Source of the DNA: Lutjanus erythropterus
Lineage: Eukaryota > Chordata > Actinopteri > Lutjaniformes > Lutjanidae
NCBI GenBank assembly: GCA_020091685.1
Contig: CM034610.1
Coordinates: 13,272,724-13,336,723, forward strand
Direction: 5' to 3'
Length of the DNA stretch: 64,000 nucleotides
The position numbers and the translations under genes were made by a program. Under the pieces are notes generated by a model. That model was not told the DNA's origin and did not search any database. It saw only the letters and a list, made by a program, of their open reading frames with translations. Position 1 is the first letter of the stretch. Every line of letters starts with the position of its first letter. Shown one piece after another: positions 1 through 12,639 of the stretch.

Positions 1-2790
1 CTGTCGGAAAAACCTATCCAATGACAAGAGCTATGAAAATATTCTAAATTGAGCATACACTTGAACTGATATTGATTATTTTAGGTGGACCTATATTAAG
101 TGGCTAAAACATGTTTTGTTGCCGACCCTGTCTGTAACATTTCATTGCTTAACTTCATGCTGGTGGTCCTTCCTGTTTCTCCGAACTGTGGGCACACTGA
201 CCAGCATCGTAATACACTGACCATCAATAAGTACCTCATACGACCCCACATCAAATCATCTGAACTATCCCTGTAATGTAGCTTATGTACAGTTGATAAA
301 AACATGGCAGTGGAAGTTTTGTTCAGACACTCTGAAGGTGTTGAGGTTCCTCAGCTATCTTGTGGGAAGAGCGTGATAAATATAGCTATTAGACAGTGAA
401 AGCTAAAATAGGATTCGACCATTTGCAGCCTTGTGTTCTTGGCTCATCACTGTTTGTCGAAGAAAAAAAACAACACAACACTGCAAATAGAAAGAGAGCC
501 CAGGATGCATCTCTGTAGATAACACTTGCTTCTTGATTTTATCATAAGCTTGGAGATGGTTATATAAGAGACTATGAATATTGTAGCCTACTCATGCTGA
601 GCGTGCCCACTGTATCGCCTTCAGCAAGTCAACACAAAAGTTGATGATTATCCAGATCAGTCTGTGGTCCAGGTTTTGGTGATTAAACATTTAAACAGGA
701 CAGACAGACATTTCCTCTGACCGCCCACCCTGCAGGGCCCCATAGCCTTCATCAGTGAGAACTGAGCAGAGAGAAGGGAGCGCTTGTTTACTGGCACTTC
801 TTCCACTCAGCTCCACGGGCTGAATGTGCAGCACTCCAGCATGGATCTTAATCACATTACGCAGCTCCCACCAAGACAAAAGCACACCCCACCCAACAGC
901 GCGGGATGCTTTGCACTCATTTCCTTTGCAGAACTGGATTAAGCATCCTGAAATGTGATGAGTGCTTGGGAAGAAGGTGCTCTCCGCAGCTTGCGATGAC
1001 GCTGTAAATGTGAACCAGCAACTGCAGTGGAGTGCCCCGGAGGTGTGGGGATGAAGTTATGTGGTCTCTGGGAAATGATTGTGTGTGTGTGTGTGTGCGT
1101 GTGTGTTTGGGAGGAGGAGGAGGAGGGCAGGGAGGTCTGGTGTATCAGTCGCACAGTGACACTCTATCAAAGGCCCTTTGTGTTCCTACCTCTGAGAGGG
1201 AGCAGCTGTGAGCCTCCGCACGACACAGCGTTCGTGCACGACCTCAGCCACATGCCCCACTGATCTCCCGTGCTGCCCTCTGCTCCTCTCCTGTCCTCTC
1301 AGGCGGCTAAAGACAAGGTAACAGCCACGCGCTCCACATACAGATGAGGATTTGGCTTGAGACACATTTTAATGGGTTTTTAAGCCAGTCCCACTTATTG
1401 TTAATCATCTGTAAGCCTTTTAAACACAGATCCCAGGGCTGCTTGCTTATTCCTGTAATGTAGAGCTAAGACCTTGACTGTCATGTTTTAATTGTGATGA
1501 AAATTCCTCTGGCATTTCAGTGTCTGAAACTTTAAAAGGCACATGTCTGAAAACAAGCCTGTTTTCGTCATTTCTAAAAAGAGATGGACATACAAGGTTT
1601 CCGTTCAGCTGCAACAATCTGTTTTCCAGCCACTAATTTCCCCTCAACTACAGATTGACAATCTCGCTCCATTTAGCAATTACTTAAATCAGAGCTGAAT
1701 GCTTTTGCAGTGTAACCCTCTTAAAAACCAACCTGTTGTTCCCAAAAAAAGGCAAAACATCCAGTTTTCTGTCCTAATAAGCACAGCGACAGTCTGGAGA
1801 CCTGTTGTCGCTGCCTCCACGTGTTACTCATGAGACTAAACTGTGCAAGGAGCAGTTGACCTTTTCTTCTACAAACACTTAGCTGGAGATGAGAGCAGAG
1901 ATGAGCCCTGTGATGCCTCTGGCAACTGTCTCTCCTGTCACCGTGACTGTCTGTTAACAGCCTCAGGGTGTCTTCTTGACATGTACCCTGTCTGCTGTGA
2001 TGCTAGCCCCTGGACTCTGAGGGCTACACTTAAGGTGAGTTTAGGTCTTACTGTGGACTTCAGGTGGCCTTTTTTCCACAAAGAATTCTGGTTATGTTTC
2101 ATCTGTTCTTAAAGATAAGCTTTACTTTCAGCCCTGCTAGTGTGGCTCTAGGGATGGCAATGTTGATATGTTGGTAGGCCAGTTTGTCCACCGCTTTGGT
2201 CCAGACTGAGATGTGCAACAACTATTGGATGTACAGACATTCAAGACTTTCAGAGGATGAGTCCTACTGACTTTGGTGATCTCCTGACTTTTCCTCTATA
2301 GCTAACATTTGTGGATGAATCGCCATGAAATATGGTACATGCATAAATGTTCCCAAGTTTTCAGATGAACTATAATAACTCTGGTGATCCCTTAACCTTT
2401 CATCATGCGCCATCATCAGGTCAAATTTTTTATTTTAATACTTCGGCTTATGACTAAGACTTATGACACTGCCAACATGCACAGATGGTCCTTGGGATTA
2501 GTGCTAATTAACAAGTGCTAGCATGCTAAAATACTAAACTGAGATGATGACCATGGTAAACATATGTACAATATGTAAATATTTGAGGTAGCGTGGGATC
2601 ATAGTAGTTGTTGTCTATCTATCACAGTTAACCAACAGTTATGTTTAGTCATGTTTGCCAACTTCCTTCCTCACTTTCTGACGTATCCAACGTGTCCTGT
2701 GTTATGTCTGAAGTTATGGCAAAGTCTGTCAGGAAATGCACCATTACTGTGAATAAATTACAGATTTCTCTCTGTTTGAACATTATTAGA
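1..2790. other. Non-coding stretch at the left edge
   Basis: No recognisable coding exon. The segment 600-1330 is more GC-rich than its surroundings and contains a 15-bp segment with strong flanking splice signals (1303-1317), described among the findings. About 2130-2790 looks like decayed repeat. Confidence 0.45.
1079..1126. repeat. (TG)n microsatellite followed by (GGA)n
   Basis: A TG run with one C interruption is followed directly by GGAGGAGGAGGAGG. The short open frames here are products of the repeat. Confidence 0.9.
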
Positions 2791-3200
2791 AAGACATGCA
2801 GGTTAATAGGTTAATTGGTGTCTCAAAATTGCCCATAGCTGTGAATGTGAGCATGAGTGGTTGTCTGTCTCTATGTGTCAGCCTTTATATGAATTGGCGA
2901 ACCGTCCAGGGTGTACCCCGGGACAAGGGGATAGGCTCCAGCCCCTGAAAACCTTTCTCTGCAAACCTGACTTTGGGTTAAACAGTTGAAGTTGGAATTA
3001 TGTTACAAATTATAGCTTTACTTTTAAGTGTATTAACTAATCACTGCTGTCACCTTAGTGCTTGCTCTTGGTGGGAACTATTGGGTCTCTGTAAATAAAA
3101 TCATAAAGAGTCTGGTCTAGACCAGCTCTACATGATATGCACCTTGAGATAACATAACTTGCTATGATTTGGTGCTATAGAAATAGAACTGACTTTACTT
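2790..3200 (+). repeat. Old interspersed repeat, L2-like LINE tail type
   Basis: Two blocks typical of teleost genomes are seen. The first, at about 2800-2945, has the AATTGCCCATAG, TGTCTGTCTCTATGTGTCAG and GATAGGCTCCAGCCCC words. The second, at about 3090-3205, has TCTGGTCTAGACC, TTGAGATAACATAAC and GGTGCTATAGAAATA. The second resembles the shared 3' tails of fish LINE/SINE elements. Family assignment is from memory. Confidence 0.6.
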
Positions 3201-3209
3201 GACTCTTTG

Positions 3210-6200
3210 TGACTGAGACAAGGTTTCTTTAAGAACCCACACCACTGCTTTTTTGCTAACGACTGAGTGGGTGTTTCCATTTGAAAAACCTGGAAAAGAA
3301 CGCAGATGGAGTCACCGTTTAAGTATGCTCAAGGTCGTCATCAATTACAGGGCTATTTGTTCTCCAAAGACTAACTGTATAACATTACCAATTCATTAAC
3401 ATAGGAAGCAGAGCTTGCAAGTGGACACATTTTCTCTCTGGCATAATATCATGTGACTCTCATCAGGGCCAATAATTGTGTGTTGAGAGAGGAATTGGTT
3501 CGCCCAGTTTAAACTATGCGACTGATACAGTTGCAATGAACTGTGACGTGACATTGATTAGTGCATAAAGAAAGCCTTCATAGAGATGAGGCTCAAGCAT
3601 GAATACAGATTTATGAAATATGAGTCAGATTGTAGTGTGGAAATGATGGGCAATAAAATTGATGTTGCATCTTCATCTGTAATAAATGTACTTTACTATA
3701 CACAAAGTGTGCAGAATGTATCACGGCGAGCAGCTTTACACACAATGTTTTCCCCTTTTTAGTCCAGCCTTTCTTCCTCTTCTCCTCTTTCTCTCTTGTC
3801 TGTTCCAGAAAATGTAAACAAGGGACTAATGAAAGAAATAAATAGATTGCAGAGCCTGCCTCGCATCCCTACCTCTCTCCATTACTAATGGACTGGTTGC
3901 TTTGCTCTCGGCAGAAGAGTCATTATGGCTGAAGACTGATCTCTTGTGTCCAATTTACTGTCAAAATGCCCAACGTGCCTTGCCACTGGGTCAAAGGGAA
4001 AACAGTGAATGAAATACGATATGACTGATGTGGTTTCTCTCACTGTCAGTCTGGAAATAAAACAACCTGTACTTTATAGACGGTGTGTATTTTTTATCTT
4101 TGTCCCTCTCCTTGCTGTCTCACTGTGGAATCAGGGAATATAAACAAATAACTGCAATCCAAAACAATCTATCACTCCATCAAAAGCAAAATGGGCCTCC
4201 TTGTGACAGCCATTTGCAGACAGGACACTCTGTGTCCTACTAAAGCGTAAAAAACTGCATCACCTTTCTTAGCAGAGCACAGAAGAACAGAACCAGTGAG
4301 TTGGTGGGTTTAGCATCTCCTTCACAGCACACAGCTAAAGACACCTCCCACTGCGCTGTGATAGGTGAACCAGCGTCCCAGGCCACGGACACTCACTTTG
4401 ACAAATCACCTGTTCTCAGCTTTGCCTGGCTGCCCATATGGAGGACCCCTGCTGGGACCAAGTGCTGTGTAACCCGTCCCTGACTTGCCTCGCCTCCACT
4501 CTGCTTCCCGTCATCCTTCTCTCTTTCTACTGTATGTCACACATCCCATGGAGCTACCACCTGCTGCTGGGATGACCTACGACCTAGGAAGGGACAATCT
4601 AAGGTTAAAGGGATCCAAGCAATGACTGAAAGTGGAAATTAGCTGTGGGTGCAGATCATAGACGGTCGAAGCAGAAGTGGACGGAGAAGTGCTTTAAAAC
4701 CAGCATCCTCTCTCGTGGCCAGCATGGGGCAACTCTTCTGGTTGCAAAAAGTACAATTTTATGGAGTCTTATGAGAAAATGACCCTACATTCACTTGATT
4801 TATGACCTCAGTAAACAGTTTCTTAATGAGTTTATGGTCTCAATCGCTGGTTTCTTGTCTTTTTCAATAAAATATTACCTTAATTTTGCAACTATGGTCC
4901 CATTTAGAGTAAAATAGATGATAGAGCTGGGTATGATTTGGGGCAGGGCTACCATGTGACTGAAGTCATTCTCCAGTGAAACACAGGTTTCACGAAACTC
5001 AGATCAAACTTTCAAACTGGGAGATCAAATATGTGTCAGGTCTGTTTCTACATCACATATTTCTCACGTAAAACATTTTCAGAAACCTAATTTAGTGTAC
5101 TGTTTAGTTGTAACACAAGAAATATCACAACCACACAGCTGCCATTGTGTTTCCAACAGAATCTCCCAAAACTCAGATTATACTGTCAAACAAGGCAGCA
5201 CTGATCAAAAGTACAAGATTCGGTTTTTACAACTTCAGACACATAATTTAGTGTACTGTTTAGCAATAATACGAAAAAAAATTGTGACCAGTTGACCAGG
5301 TCCTGTCTAGAAAGGAACCCTTGATTTGCAAAACTAGTGCAAGATTTCTATGTGTTGTTTGTCCATTTCACATGTTGGACAAACTAATTATGTTTTATAA
5401 TGTGACTGTGGTTAAGATATGGGTAGGTTTAGGGACCAAAAAAACACCTGCTTATGGTTAGGGAAAGATCATGGTTTGGGTTAAAATGATCACTCTTGTA
5501 AGATCTTTCGCAGGTCTGAGGTTCCCTTCTATAATTTTGTTTCCAGTTTTAAACATAGCTTCCAGAAACAACAGACAGATTAAAACCGTCACTTTAGACA
5601 GTGCTGATCAAGTATGGAACAATATTCTGCCATAATCCTAAACTTGTGATTCAAAATGATAACCTACAAACCAATGTGTGTCATCATGGTGGCTTCATCT
5701 ACTAATTCAACTGTCTATGGTGCAGATACAAGGACACTTGGCACAAGTACTGTATGTTGACCACAAATGAATCATCAAAAAAAAAAAGAGGCATAATTAT
5801 AGACCAAAACCATGTATAACAAAAATAATACCCCCGACAAAACATCCCAGTGCAGACTAAATCAATATTGTGGTTTAGTGTAAAGGCTTTGGGATTAGAA
5901 ACTGCAGAGCATCTCATTATAAATGCCATGTCATCATCACCCTCACTGCAATTACGTCCTGCAAAAACATCTTTTAGCAGTGAAATATCACTGCAATAAG
6001 CTTCCCAGGGAACACAGTGTACCTAACCCCCCACTCTATCACAATCCAGTAGCCTCAAGTTCCAATAGGGAGGCTTCTAGTGCCCAGAGTGAGAGACAGA
6101 CACAGAGAGAGGGGGAGAGAGAGCAGGAATGGGGAAATCCAATGAGAACGAACTGAAGCATCCCTCCCTTTGTAGCACATGTTATAGACTGCGTCCCTTT

Positions 6201-7280
6201 GATGTCAAATACATGGGGAGATGGGACTCTAATGTGAGCTCAGAAAATGGGGTCTAAGAGGGGGCGTGGCTAAATGATGTAACAGCACAGCACTAATACA
6301 AGGAGCACATTGCAAACTGACAATATATGGTGATTTGTGATCCTGCTCATACATAAAAAGCCTCTAACCACAATCTGTGTCCTAATGTTCATCACTAAAG
6401 CTGCATTCAATGTAAAAAACAAACAAACAAGTCAATTAAAACAAAAACAAAATGCGCATAAATCCAACATAGATTAACAGCAAAATAATAATGATAACAG
6501 GGCAAATGGAAAATGGAAAATACAGTAAACATGCAAATTCCTCAATGCAAATTTTGCAAAGTATATATTCATGAACACACACTCAAACATACACTTACAC
6601 AGTGTCTGCATTGATTGACAGGAGTATCATTATGCAGCTGTTTCCTCACTGACATGATGGCAGGTTAGGAAGTAATGCACAGATACTTGTTTTGTTTCTT
6701 TATTTTCACACAGCAAGACCAAGACTTTTAAACAAGACAGTGAAAAAAAGATTCCTTGTCCTCTATGTCTCCTAAGTGATGATGATTGTATCCTTTCTGT
6801 TGTCTGAGCAGCCATGCGTTCCTGCAGCAGCTAATCCATTAGTCTGATTTCCTCTCAGATTTGGTAAGGCTTTTGCCAGCATTCGTTACAAAACGGTAAA
6901 TTAATGATGTGCATTTCTTTGAGTTTTGTGGCCGTCTGAGGGGCAGCGGTGGGATTAGCTGGTGTGTATGTGCCAGCTGTTCGACTGGGTCAGAGTCTGG
7001 GTCCTGCTGTTTCCATATGGAGCTGTAATATAGCTGTCATTTTATCTGCTGATACTCTCCTGGTTCTGCAGGTCATGTGTAGGACATTTCTATGGATTCC
7101 CAGGACGTTTTTGCTTAATTTCAGGCAGAGAATTTTATGGAATATTTGGTCCTTTTATTAAAGCTACTAGGAGTTTTTAACTGCTTATGAAACCATCTCA
7201 ATGAAGACAGCAGAAGATTGGCTATTTCCATACAATTATAGAAATATGGCACTACTTATACATATACACCCACTATACAC
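3210..7280. other. Non-coding stretch without a recognisable gene
   Basis: No exon with convincing protein similarity was found on either strand. About 3380-4110 is unique-looking sequence that could hold regulatory elements. About 5090-5290 contains short related copies of the words TTTAGTGTACTGTTTAG and ACTCAGAT, suggesting a small internal duplication. The open frames of 60-77 codons here lack family resemblance and splice context. Confidence 0.5.
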
Positions 7281-7282
7281 AT

Positions 7283-7585
7283 TAGGGCTGCAACTAACGG
7301 TTTAGTCTATAAATGTCAAAACATTGTGAAAAATATTCATCACATTTTCCGGGAGCCCAAAGTGATGTCATCAAACTGCACTGTTTGTCCAGCCAGCGAT
7401 CCAAAACCCAAAGACTCTTCATTTACAATCATAAATAACAAAGGCAAGAAGCAAATCCTGACGTTTAAGAAACTGGAGCTAGTGACTGACATTTCTTTCT
7501 CAAAAAATGACTGAAAAGATCAACTGATTATCAGAATAGTTGGCGACTAATTTTCTTTTGATTAACTCAAATCGTTGCAGCTCTA
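7283..7585. mobile_element. hAT-like MITE, copy 1
   Basis: A 303-bp non-autonomous element with terminal inverted repeats TAGGGCTGCAAC (left) and GTTGCAGCTCTA (right). Its interior has the words GTGAAAAATATTCATCAC, CCAAAGTGATGTCATC and CTTCATTTACAATCATAAA, shared with the copies at 8.3, 9.0, 33.5 and 35.9 kb. No transposase is present. Confidence 0.8.
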
Positions 7586-7599
7586 AAATGCATGTGTCT

Positions 7600-8280
7600 G
7601 CTGTTTAAGGGCTGTTTGTTTTGGAGTTACTGATGTTAACAATTAGCAATTTCCACCACTGTCGCGTGTATTAAATGATGATGATGATGATTGTAATATG
7701 TGGAACAGTATAAAGCAAAGCCAGTGTTCTGTCTGAGTAAAGTTTTCACAGTGTTTGGGGCACTAACACACAAACTCACTCTGGGTAGAGCAGCCACTGC
7801 TCATTTGATTTGATTTTGACCTTTTCCAGAGTAAACATCCCAACTATTACTGCTGCTTCTCTCAGCCAATACAATGTTTGTGACAAAAGCAAATCCCCAT
7901 GTATCGGCTGCTCTTGTGTTTCATTGAGAGTCCATTACCAGCCTCCAGTCCAGGCTCTGCTTTTACAGGGTTTGCTCTGTCAAGTCAGCTGCTCATTTAA
8001 ATGCATTAGACGGCATTAACGATGAGATATCACCTGTCTGTCCTGGACAAAGTATAAAAGGGCCATTAAAAAGTGGAGTGGCCCGGATGCCCTCGCATCC
8101 ATCTAACACAAAGCTGAATCACAAAAGCAGAGTGGGAAACAAATAGGTGCGAGTATCACGAGTCATGTGGGTGAAAATACAAATTAAGTCTCAGCTCAAC
8201 CATTAACACCAGTTAGAGTTAATCATAGGCTGATGGAAAATAAAGCTGGAGGGCCGTATATTGACTGCTGACATTTACCT
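7600..8280. other. Unique non-coding sequence, possible conserved element
   Basis: Between two MITEs, this stretch has balanced composition, no repeat signature and no convincing open frame. It includes closely packed words such as CAATACAATGTTTGTGAC, TCATTTAAATGCATTAGACG and GGGCCATTAAAAAGTGG, which resemble developmental non-coding elements. That impression needs alignment to other fish. Confidence 0.3.
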
Positions 8281-8330
8281 TTTATAATACAGTAAATTTA
8301 TTATTCATATACAAATACTGTCCATGAGAA

Positions 8331-8937
8331 TGGGGCTGCAACTAACAACTATTTCAATAATAATGAAATAATCTGGTTATTTTCACAGCAAAAAGAGAAA
8401 TAAAATATTTTAATTTTGTAATATGGTTAATATGGTAATATGGTTGGCCATTTTGAATGATTGTAATTTATAGTAATCCTGATTTGGTCATTGGTTTACT
8501 ATGATGACTTTATCTTCAAAACTAAAAATAAAAAATATTCAGAAGGAATCGCTTAAGACAAAGTCTTCTTTAACTGGAGGTCTGTGGTCTAATGTGCATG
8601 TATTGTGTGGGTCCTTAGCATGAAAAGTTTTGGAACTCTTGGTCAATAAAATGACAGAAAAATAGCATAAAATGCTAATCACAAATTCCCAAAGCCCAAA
8701 ATGACGTCTTTAAATTGTTTCTTTTGTCCAACCAACAGTCCAAAACCAAAGATTCTTTATTTATTATCATAAAGAACAAAGAAAAGCAGCAAATCCTCAC
8801 ATTGAAGAAGCTAGAACCAGGAAATGTTTGACATTTTTGCTTGAAAAATGACTTGCTTGAAACGATTAATTGACTATCAAAATAGTTGGCAACCCATTTT
8901 CTTTCAGTCAACTAATTGATTAGTCATTGCAGCTCTA
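8331..8937. mobile_element. hAT-like MITE, copy 2, enlarged
   Basis: Begins TGGGGCTGCAACTAAC and ends CATTGCAGCTCTA. It is twice the length of copy 1, with unrelated AT-rich sequence in the first half. The second half (AATTCCCAAAGCCCAAAATG to the end) follows copy 1 closely. Confidence 0.7.
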
Positions 8938-8987
8938 TTTATTATACAGCCAATTTATTACTAATCTATGAATACTGTCTATGAGAG

Positions 8988-9258
8988 TAGGGCTGCATTT
9001 AGTGTAGGCCAAATAAAATTGTGAAAAATGCTCGTCACAATTTCCCAGAAGTGATGTCTTTAAATAATTTCTTTTGTCCAACCAACAGTCCAAAACCCAA
9101 ATATTCTTCATTAACTATTATAAATGACAAAGAAAAGCAGTAAATCTCATATTTAAGAAGGCTGAACCAACAAATGATTTAGATCTTTGCTTGAAAAATG
9201 ACTGAAATTGTTGATTCAATTTACTAATTGATTTATCGACTATTCCCTGCAGTTCTAA
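8988..9258. mobile_element. hAT-like MITE, copy 3, decayed
   Basis: Begins TAGGGCTGCATTTAG and ends CCCTGCAGTTCTAA. It is preceded by flanking sequence that also precedes copy 2, pointing to a tandem duplication of element plus flank. Confidence 0.7.
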
Positions 9259-9329
9259 TATGCATGTCCCTGCTGTTTCACTACTAATGTTATAAGTGCA
9301 GCATTTTCTTATTACTAGTTGTCCAGTAT

Positions 9330-9643
9330 GAAATCAATTCTCACCTATTTTGGTGATCAATTAATCATTTTGAGTCATTTTTTAGGAAAACAAAGCCCAA
9401 TTTTTCTGATTTCAGCTTCCGAAATGTGAATATTTTCTGGTTTCTTGATTCCACTATGACAGTAAACTGAATATCTTTTGGTTGTAGACAAAACAAGACA
9501 TATGAGGACGTCAACACTGATCTACATTTTCACCATTACATTTTACAGGCCAAACAACCAATCAATTAAGTGAGAAAATAATCCTCACATGAATAAATAA
9601 TGAAAATAATCGTTTAATTAATTAATTAATCGTTGCAGCTCCA
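9330..9643. mobile_element. hAT-like MITE, copy 4, decayed
   Basis: The right end is clear (TTAATTAATTAATCGTTGCAGCTCC) and the interior has AATCATTTTGAGTCATTTTTTAG and similar words. The left end could not be fixed. Confidence 0.55.
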
Positions 9644-9889
9644 CTGTCCATGAGAGTCAAAGTTCAGAAGTTACTCACAATCAAACAAATCAAAGCCCTT
9701 CAAATAAAAACACTGCACAGTATTTGCAAAAATCAAAACCAAAGCACTTAGACTTTCAACGATTGGATTTCATACATAATAATAAACATTTTCCGAACCT
9801 GACTTCCCCTCCCTGTTTGTCTTTCTCTGCAGGTAACAGTATCCCGTAGCCTGACCCGGTTTCAAGCACCTCAGGGTGCATCTAGGTGT

Positions 9890-10660
9890 TACTCACTCAC
9901 CTGCTGGCGACCTGTCTCTCTCCTCCATGGTCCTGCATCCGCTCGGCGAGCAGAGCTGCTGCGCTCTGATCCGCTGGAGGAAACTGGAAGATGGATCTCC
10001 TCGTCCGAAGGAAGTTATCGATCAGTTATAGGTGCTGAGAAAACCACACGGGTCCTTCAAAAGCATCAAAACCTCGCAGTTTCACAGCTGACGAAGCTTG
10101 GATGAGGTTCCCGTCCTGTTTCCGGAGATGGTCTTCAATCTGTGACTTTCTTTCTTTGGAGGCGGATTAAATCAAAGCATCATCTGATGCTGCTGGAGAT
10201 GAGGACACAGGCTGCTGGGATCCCTCCTCTGAGCGCCCACCACCATCTCAACCTGCCAAGCAGCGGGAGGAGGCTGCGTGTTTATCTTTCGCTCCTCCAG
10301 CGGTCCGCATGACCCAGTTCAGCAGCACCACACACGCTGCTGAGACGAACCCATTCATTCAGATCCACACAGGGGGGCTCAGCTGAGCTCAGCTCTCAGA
10401 CCTCTGCGCTCTGCAGCGTGCGTCCACGAATCTGCATGTCTCTCCAAACTCTGCGTCCTCCGCGCGTCAGGCTGCTCTGTCCGTCGGTCCAGCGGAACCC
10501 TGGGGTGGAGTGGTGGAGGATGGAGGGGGGTCTCAGATGTTGCTCCTCTGCTGGTCTTACCAGTCAGCTCCCTCATTGTTCACCGTCTCCACCCTCTGGC
10601 AAATTAATACGCTCACGTGTCCCGGGTCCTAGCGCCTGGACGCTCCTCATCCAACCAGCC
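9890..10660. promoter_or_regulatory. CpG-island-like block
   Basis: This is the clearest local rise in GC and CpG in the left third of the window, with repeated CGCTC, GCGCG and CCGTC groups. It covers the candidate minus-strand first exon. Open frames here on both strands look like by-products of the high GC content. It is likely the promoter of the unidentified leftward gene. Confidence 0.55.
9902..10400 (-). other. Candidate first exon of an unidentified minus-strand gene in a CpG-rich block
   Basis: Read on the minus strand, a strong donor (GCCAGCAG followed by GTGAGTGAG) lies at 9901/9902. Just upstream of it are two overlapping ATGs. One, in the context ACCATGG, gives MEERDRSPA before the donor; the other gives MQDHGGERQVAS. 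Both frames are open up to the splice site. The surrounding block to about 10650 is GC-rich with frequent CpGs, unlike the AT-rich sequence on either side, as expected of a promoter. I do not recognise the gene. The following exons would lie left of the window or within 1-9,890, where I could not find one. The right edge of the exon is unknown. Confidence 0.45.
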
Positions 10661-11478
10661 TCAGTGCTTCCATGATGAGCTTTTTTAATTTTGATTCATG
10701 CATTGAAGGAACAAGCTACTCCACTCTTGCATAATTCAAAAGCTTATGGCCTCAAGTACTTCACGCGGTGACTTTGCCAACTGTCCTTATTAGGTAACAG
10801 CGAGGCAAGACTTTCAATTAATTCACTGGCCTGGCAGCTCCCCCCTCTTACTGTACATGTTTAACAACAGGCCTCCTGCCAGGCTTGTTTGCCAACCAGA
10901 ACAGATTGGACTGAGAAAACAGCATCGACAGAACAGGGATAACCTTAATGCATCATCATCAGATGACACTGATCAGACGGTCTGAGGGGTGAAGTGATTG
11001 GAAGCTGCTTCACATAAATAAAGACTGAGCCTAATTAAGTTCATTGATATGCGTTTGTGTTAGGGGAGACCTGGGGCATTTGGGACATTTTTTGCATTTC
11101 CCTTCAAAACTCAGACGACCTGAGATACACCAGTCATCTTTTGATGTAAGAGACATATGTGCTCTAATTAATAATGTAATCACTAATAAGGACATGATAC
11201 AAGAGATTTATTTATCACTATCCAACAAGGTTGTATAGATGTAGTTCCCTCTTTAACTGATTGATTAGATTTGCTGAAGTGATTAAAAAAATACAGAACA
11301 AACTATTTTATATGGAGGAGTACTGAGGATCACTAAAATATTGAATTAAATTGAAGTCAAAGTGGTTGGGGACGGTTGTGACACTAAAAAAATCAGCCAT
11401 CTTAACCAACAATAAGTCAAATAAATGCACACCTCAAATTAATTATAGTGCTGTAATGTACTGTAGTTTAATGTTACT

Positions 11479-11640
11479 GAAAGGACCAGCGTGTAGGATT
11501 TAGTGGTATTTAGCTGTGAGTTTCCAGATTACAAACACCTTGCCCTCACCCTCCCCTTCTATCTAAGTTTAATTTCTCAGTTGTCTAAACGTTAGACAGC
11601 AGAAGAAAAATCCAAACTTTAGTTTTTATGCCAAAGTGAA
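11479..11640 (+). repeat. Teleost interspersed repeat (AAAGGACCAGYGTGTAG type), copy 1
   Basis: Begins AAAGGACCAGCGTGTAGG and continues ATTTAGTGGTATTTAGC and CACCCTCCCCTTC, words shared with the copy at 15.74 kb. This arrangement is a common dispersed fish repeat in my recollection. The class is uncertain. Confidence 0.6.
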
Positions 11641-12639
11641 ATGATCCTCCTCCTTTTCCGCAGGCAGACAGAGAATCTAACTGAGCAAGTGTGGACTACG
11701 CGTCATCACTCTAGCTTATTTCTCTTAGTAGGAACTGAGTGCATTAAAAGAGCTCCCTGGTCTCCCCTGCTTTTTTCTATTTTGATCTCACCTCAGACCC
11801 AAAATGACAGTCAGAGAGGGACTTCTTTTTATGTCTATGATTTATTCTTTCTCTCCTGCATGTACTATATCTACTGTCTTTGTACCCCCAGATTTACACT
11901 GAAGAGATGCAGGTCATACCAGGCTGAGACTGAAGAGTGAAAGATAAGCTGTTTTTAAGCAGTCCAGAATCAGGTCAAAAGCTCTGGGGAAAAAAGAGTC
12001 AGGGGAATATGATCTTCTTATTTCCTGAAACAAAATAATTTGACCCGGGGAGTTTTTTATCTTTGCTGGCTGGATATTGAATAGCTGCATCTTCAGCACC
12101 TCTTTGAGACATTCAGGTGTCTCACGCGCAGCACAGTTAGGGCCGAACAGGCAGCGAGGCGAAGAGTTTCCTCGGGGTTATCTTGGGACGAGAGCTGTCA
12201 TAAATCATATAGTGAAGGTCAAGCACCGTGGGCTGACAGCAGAGAGCACCGAGGGTCAAAAACACCGGGGGGACACACACCTCTGAGCTGTGAACAAATA
12301 GAGCAGGGCTGCTCCTCCCTCACCTCCTCCTCACTCCGGTTTCAGACACCACATTCACGTCCTACTTTTTACTTTTTATGTGTCACCTCAAGTTTTTCCA
12401 AATCTTGTTGCAAGGGGGTGGCCTTGTTTTTTCACTGTCCTCAAATTTATCTTCATGCAGAGTTTGTTCTGTGTACTTTGTGTCCCAGCTGCCCTATAAA
12501 CTGCAGTGTCATAGTAGAGAGATGTTTATGCAGAGCCTCAAACTGAGGGGTCTCTTCTTAAACTGGGTTGCACCAACAAGGATTCATTTTCAAACCTGAT
12601 TAGATCATGATTTAACTTTAAATGATGTTGCAATTTTCT

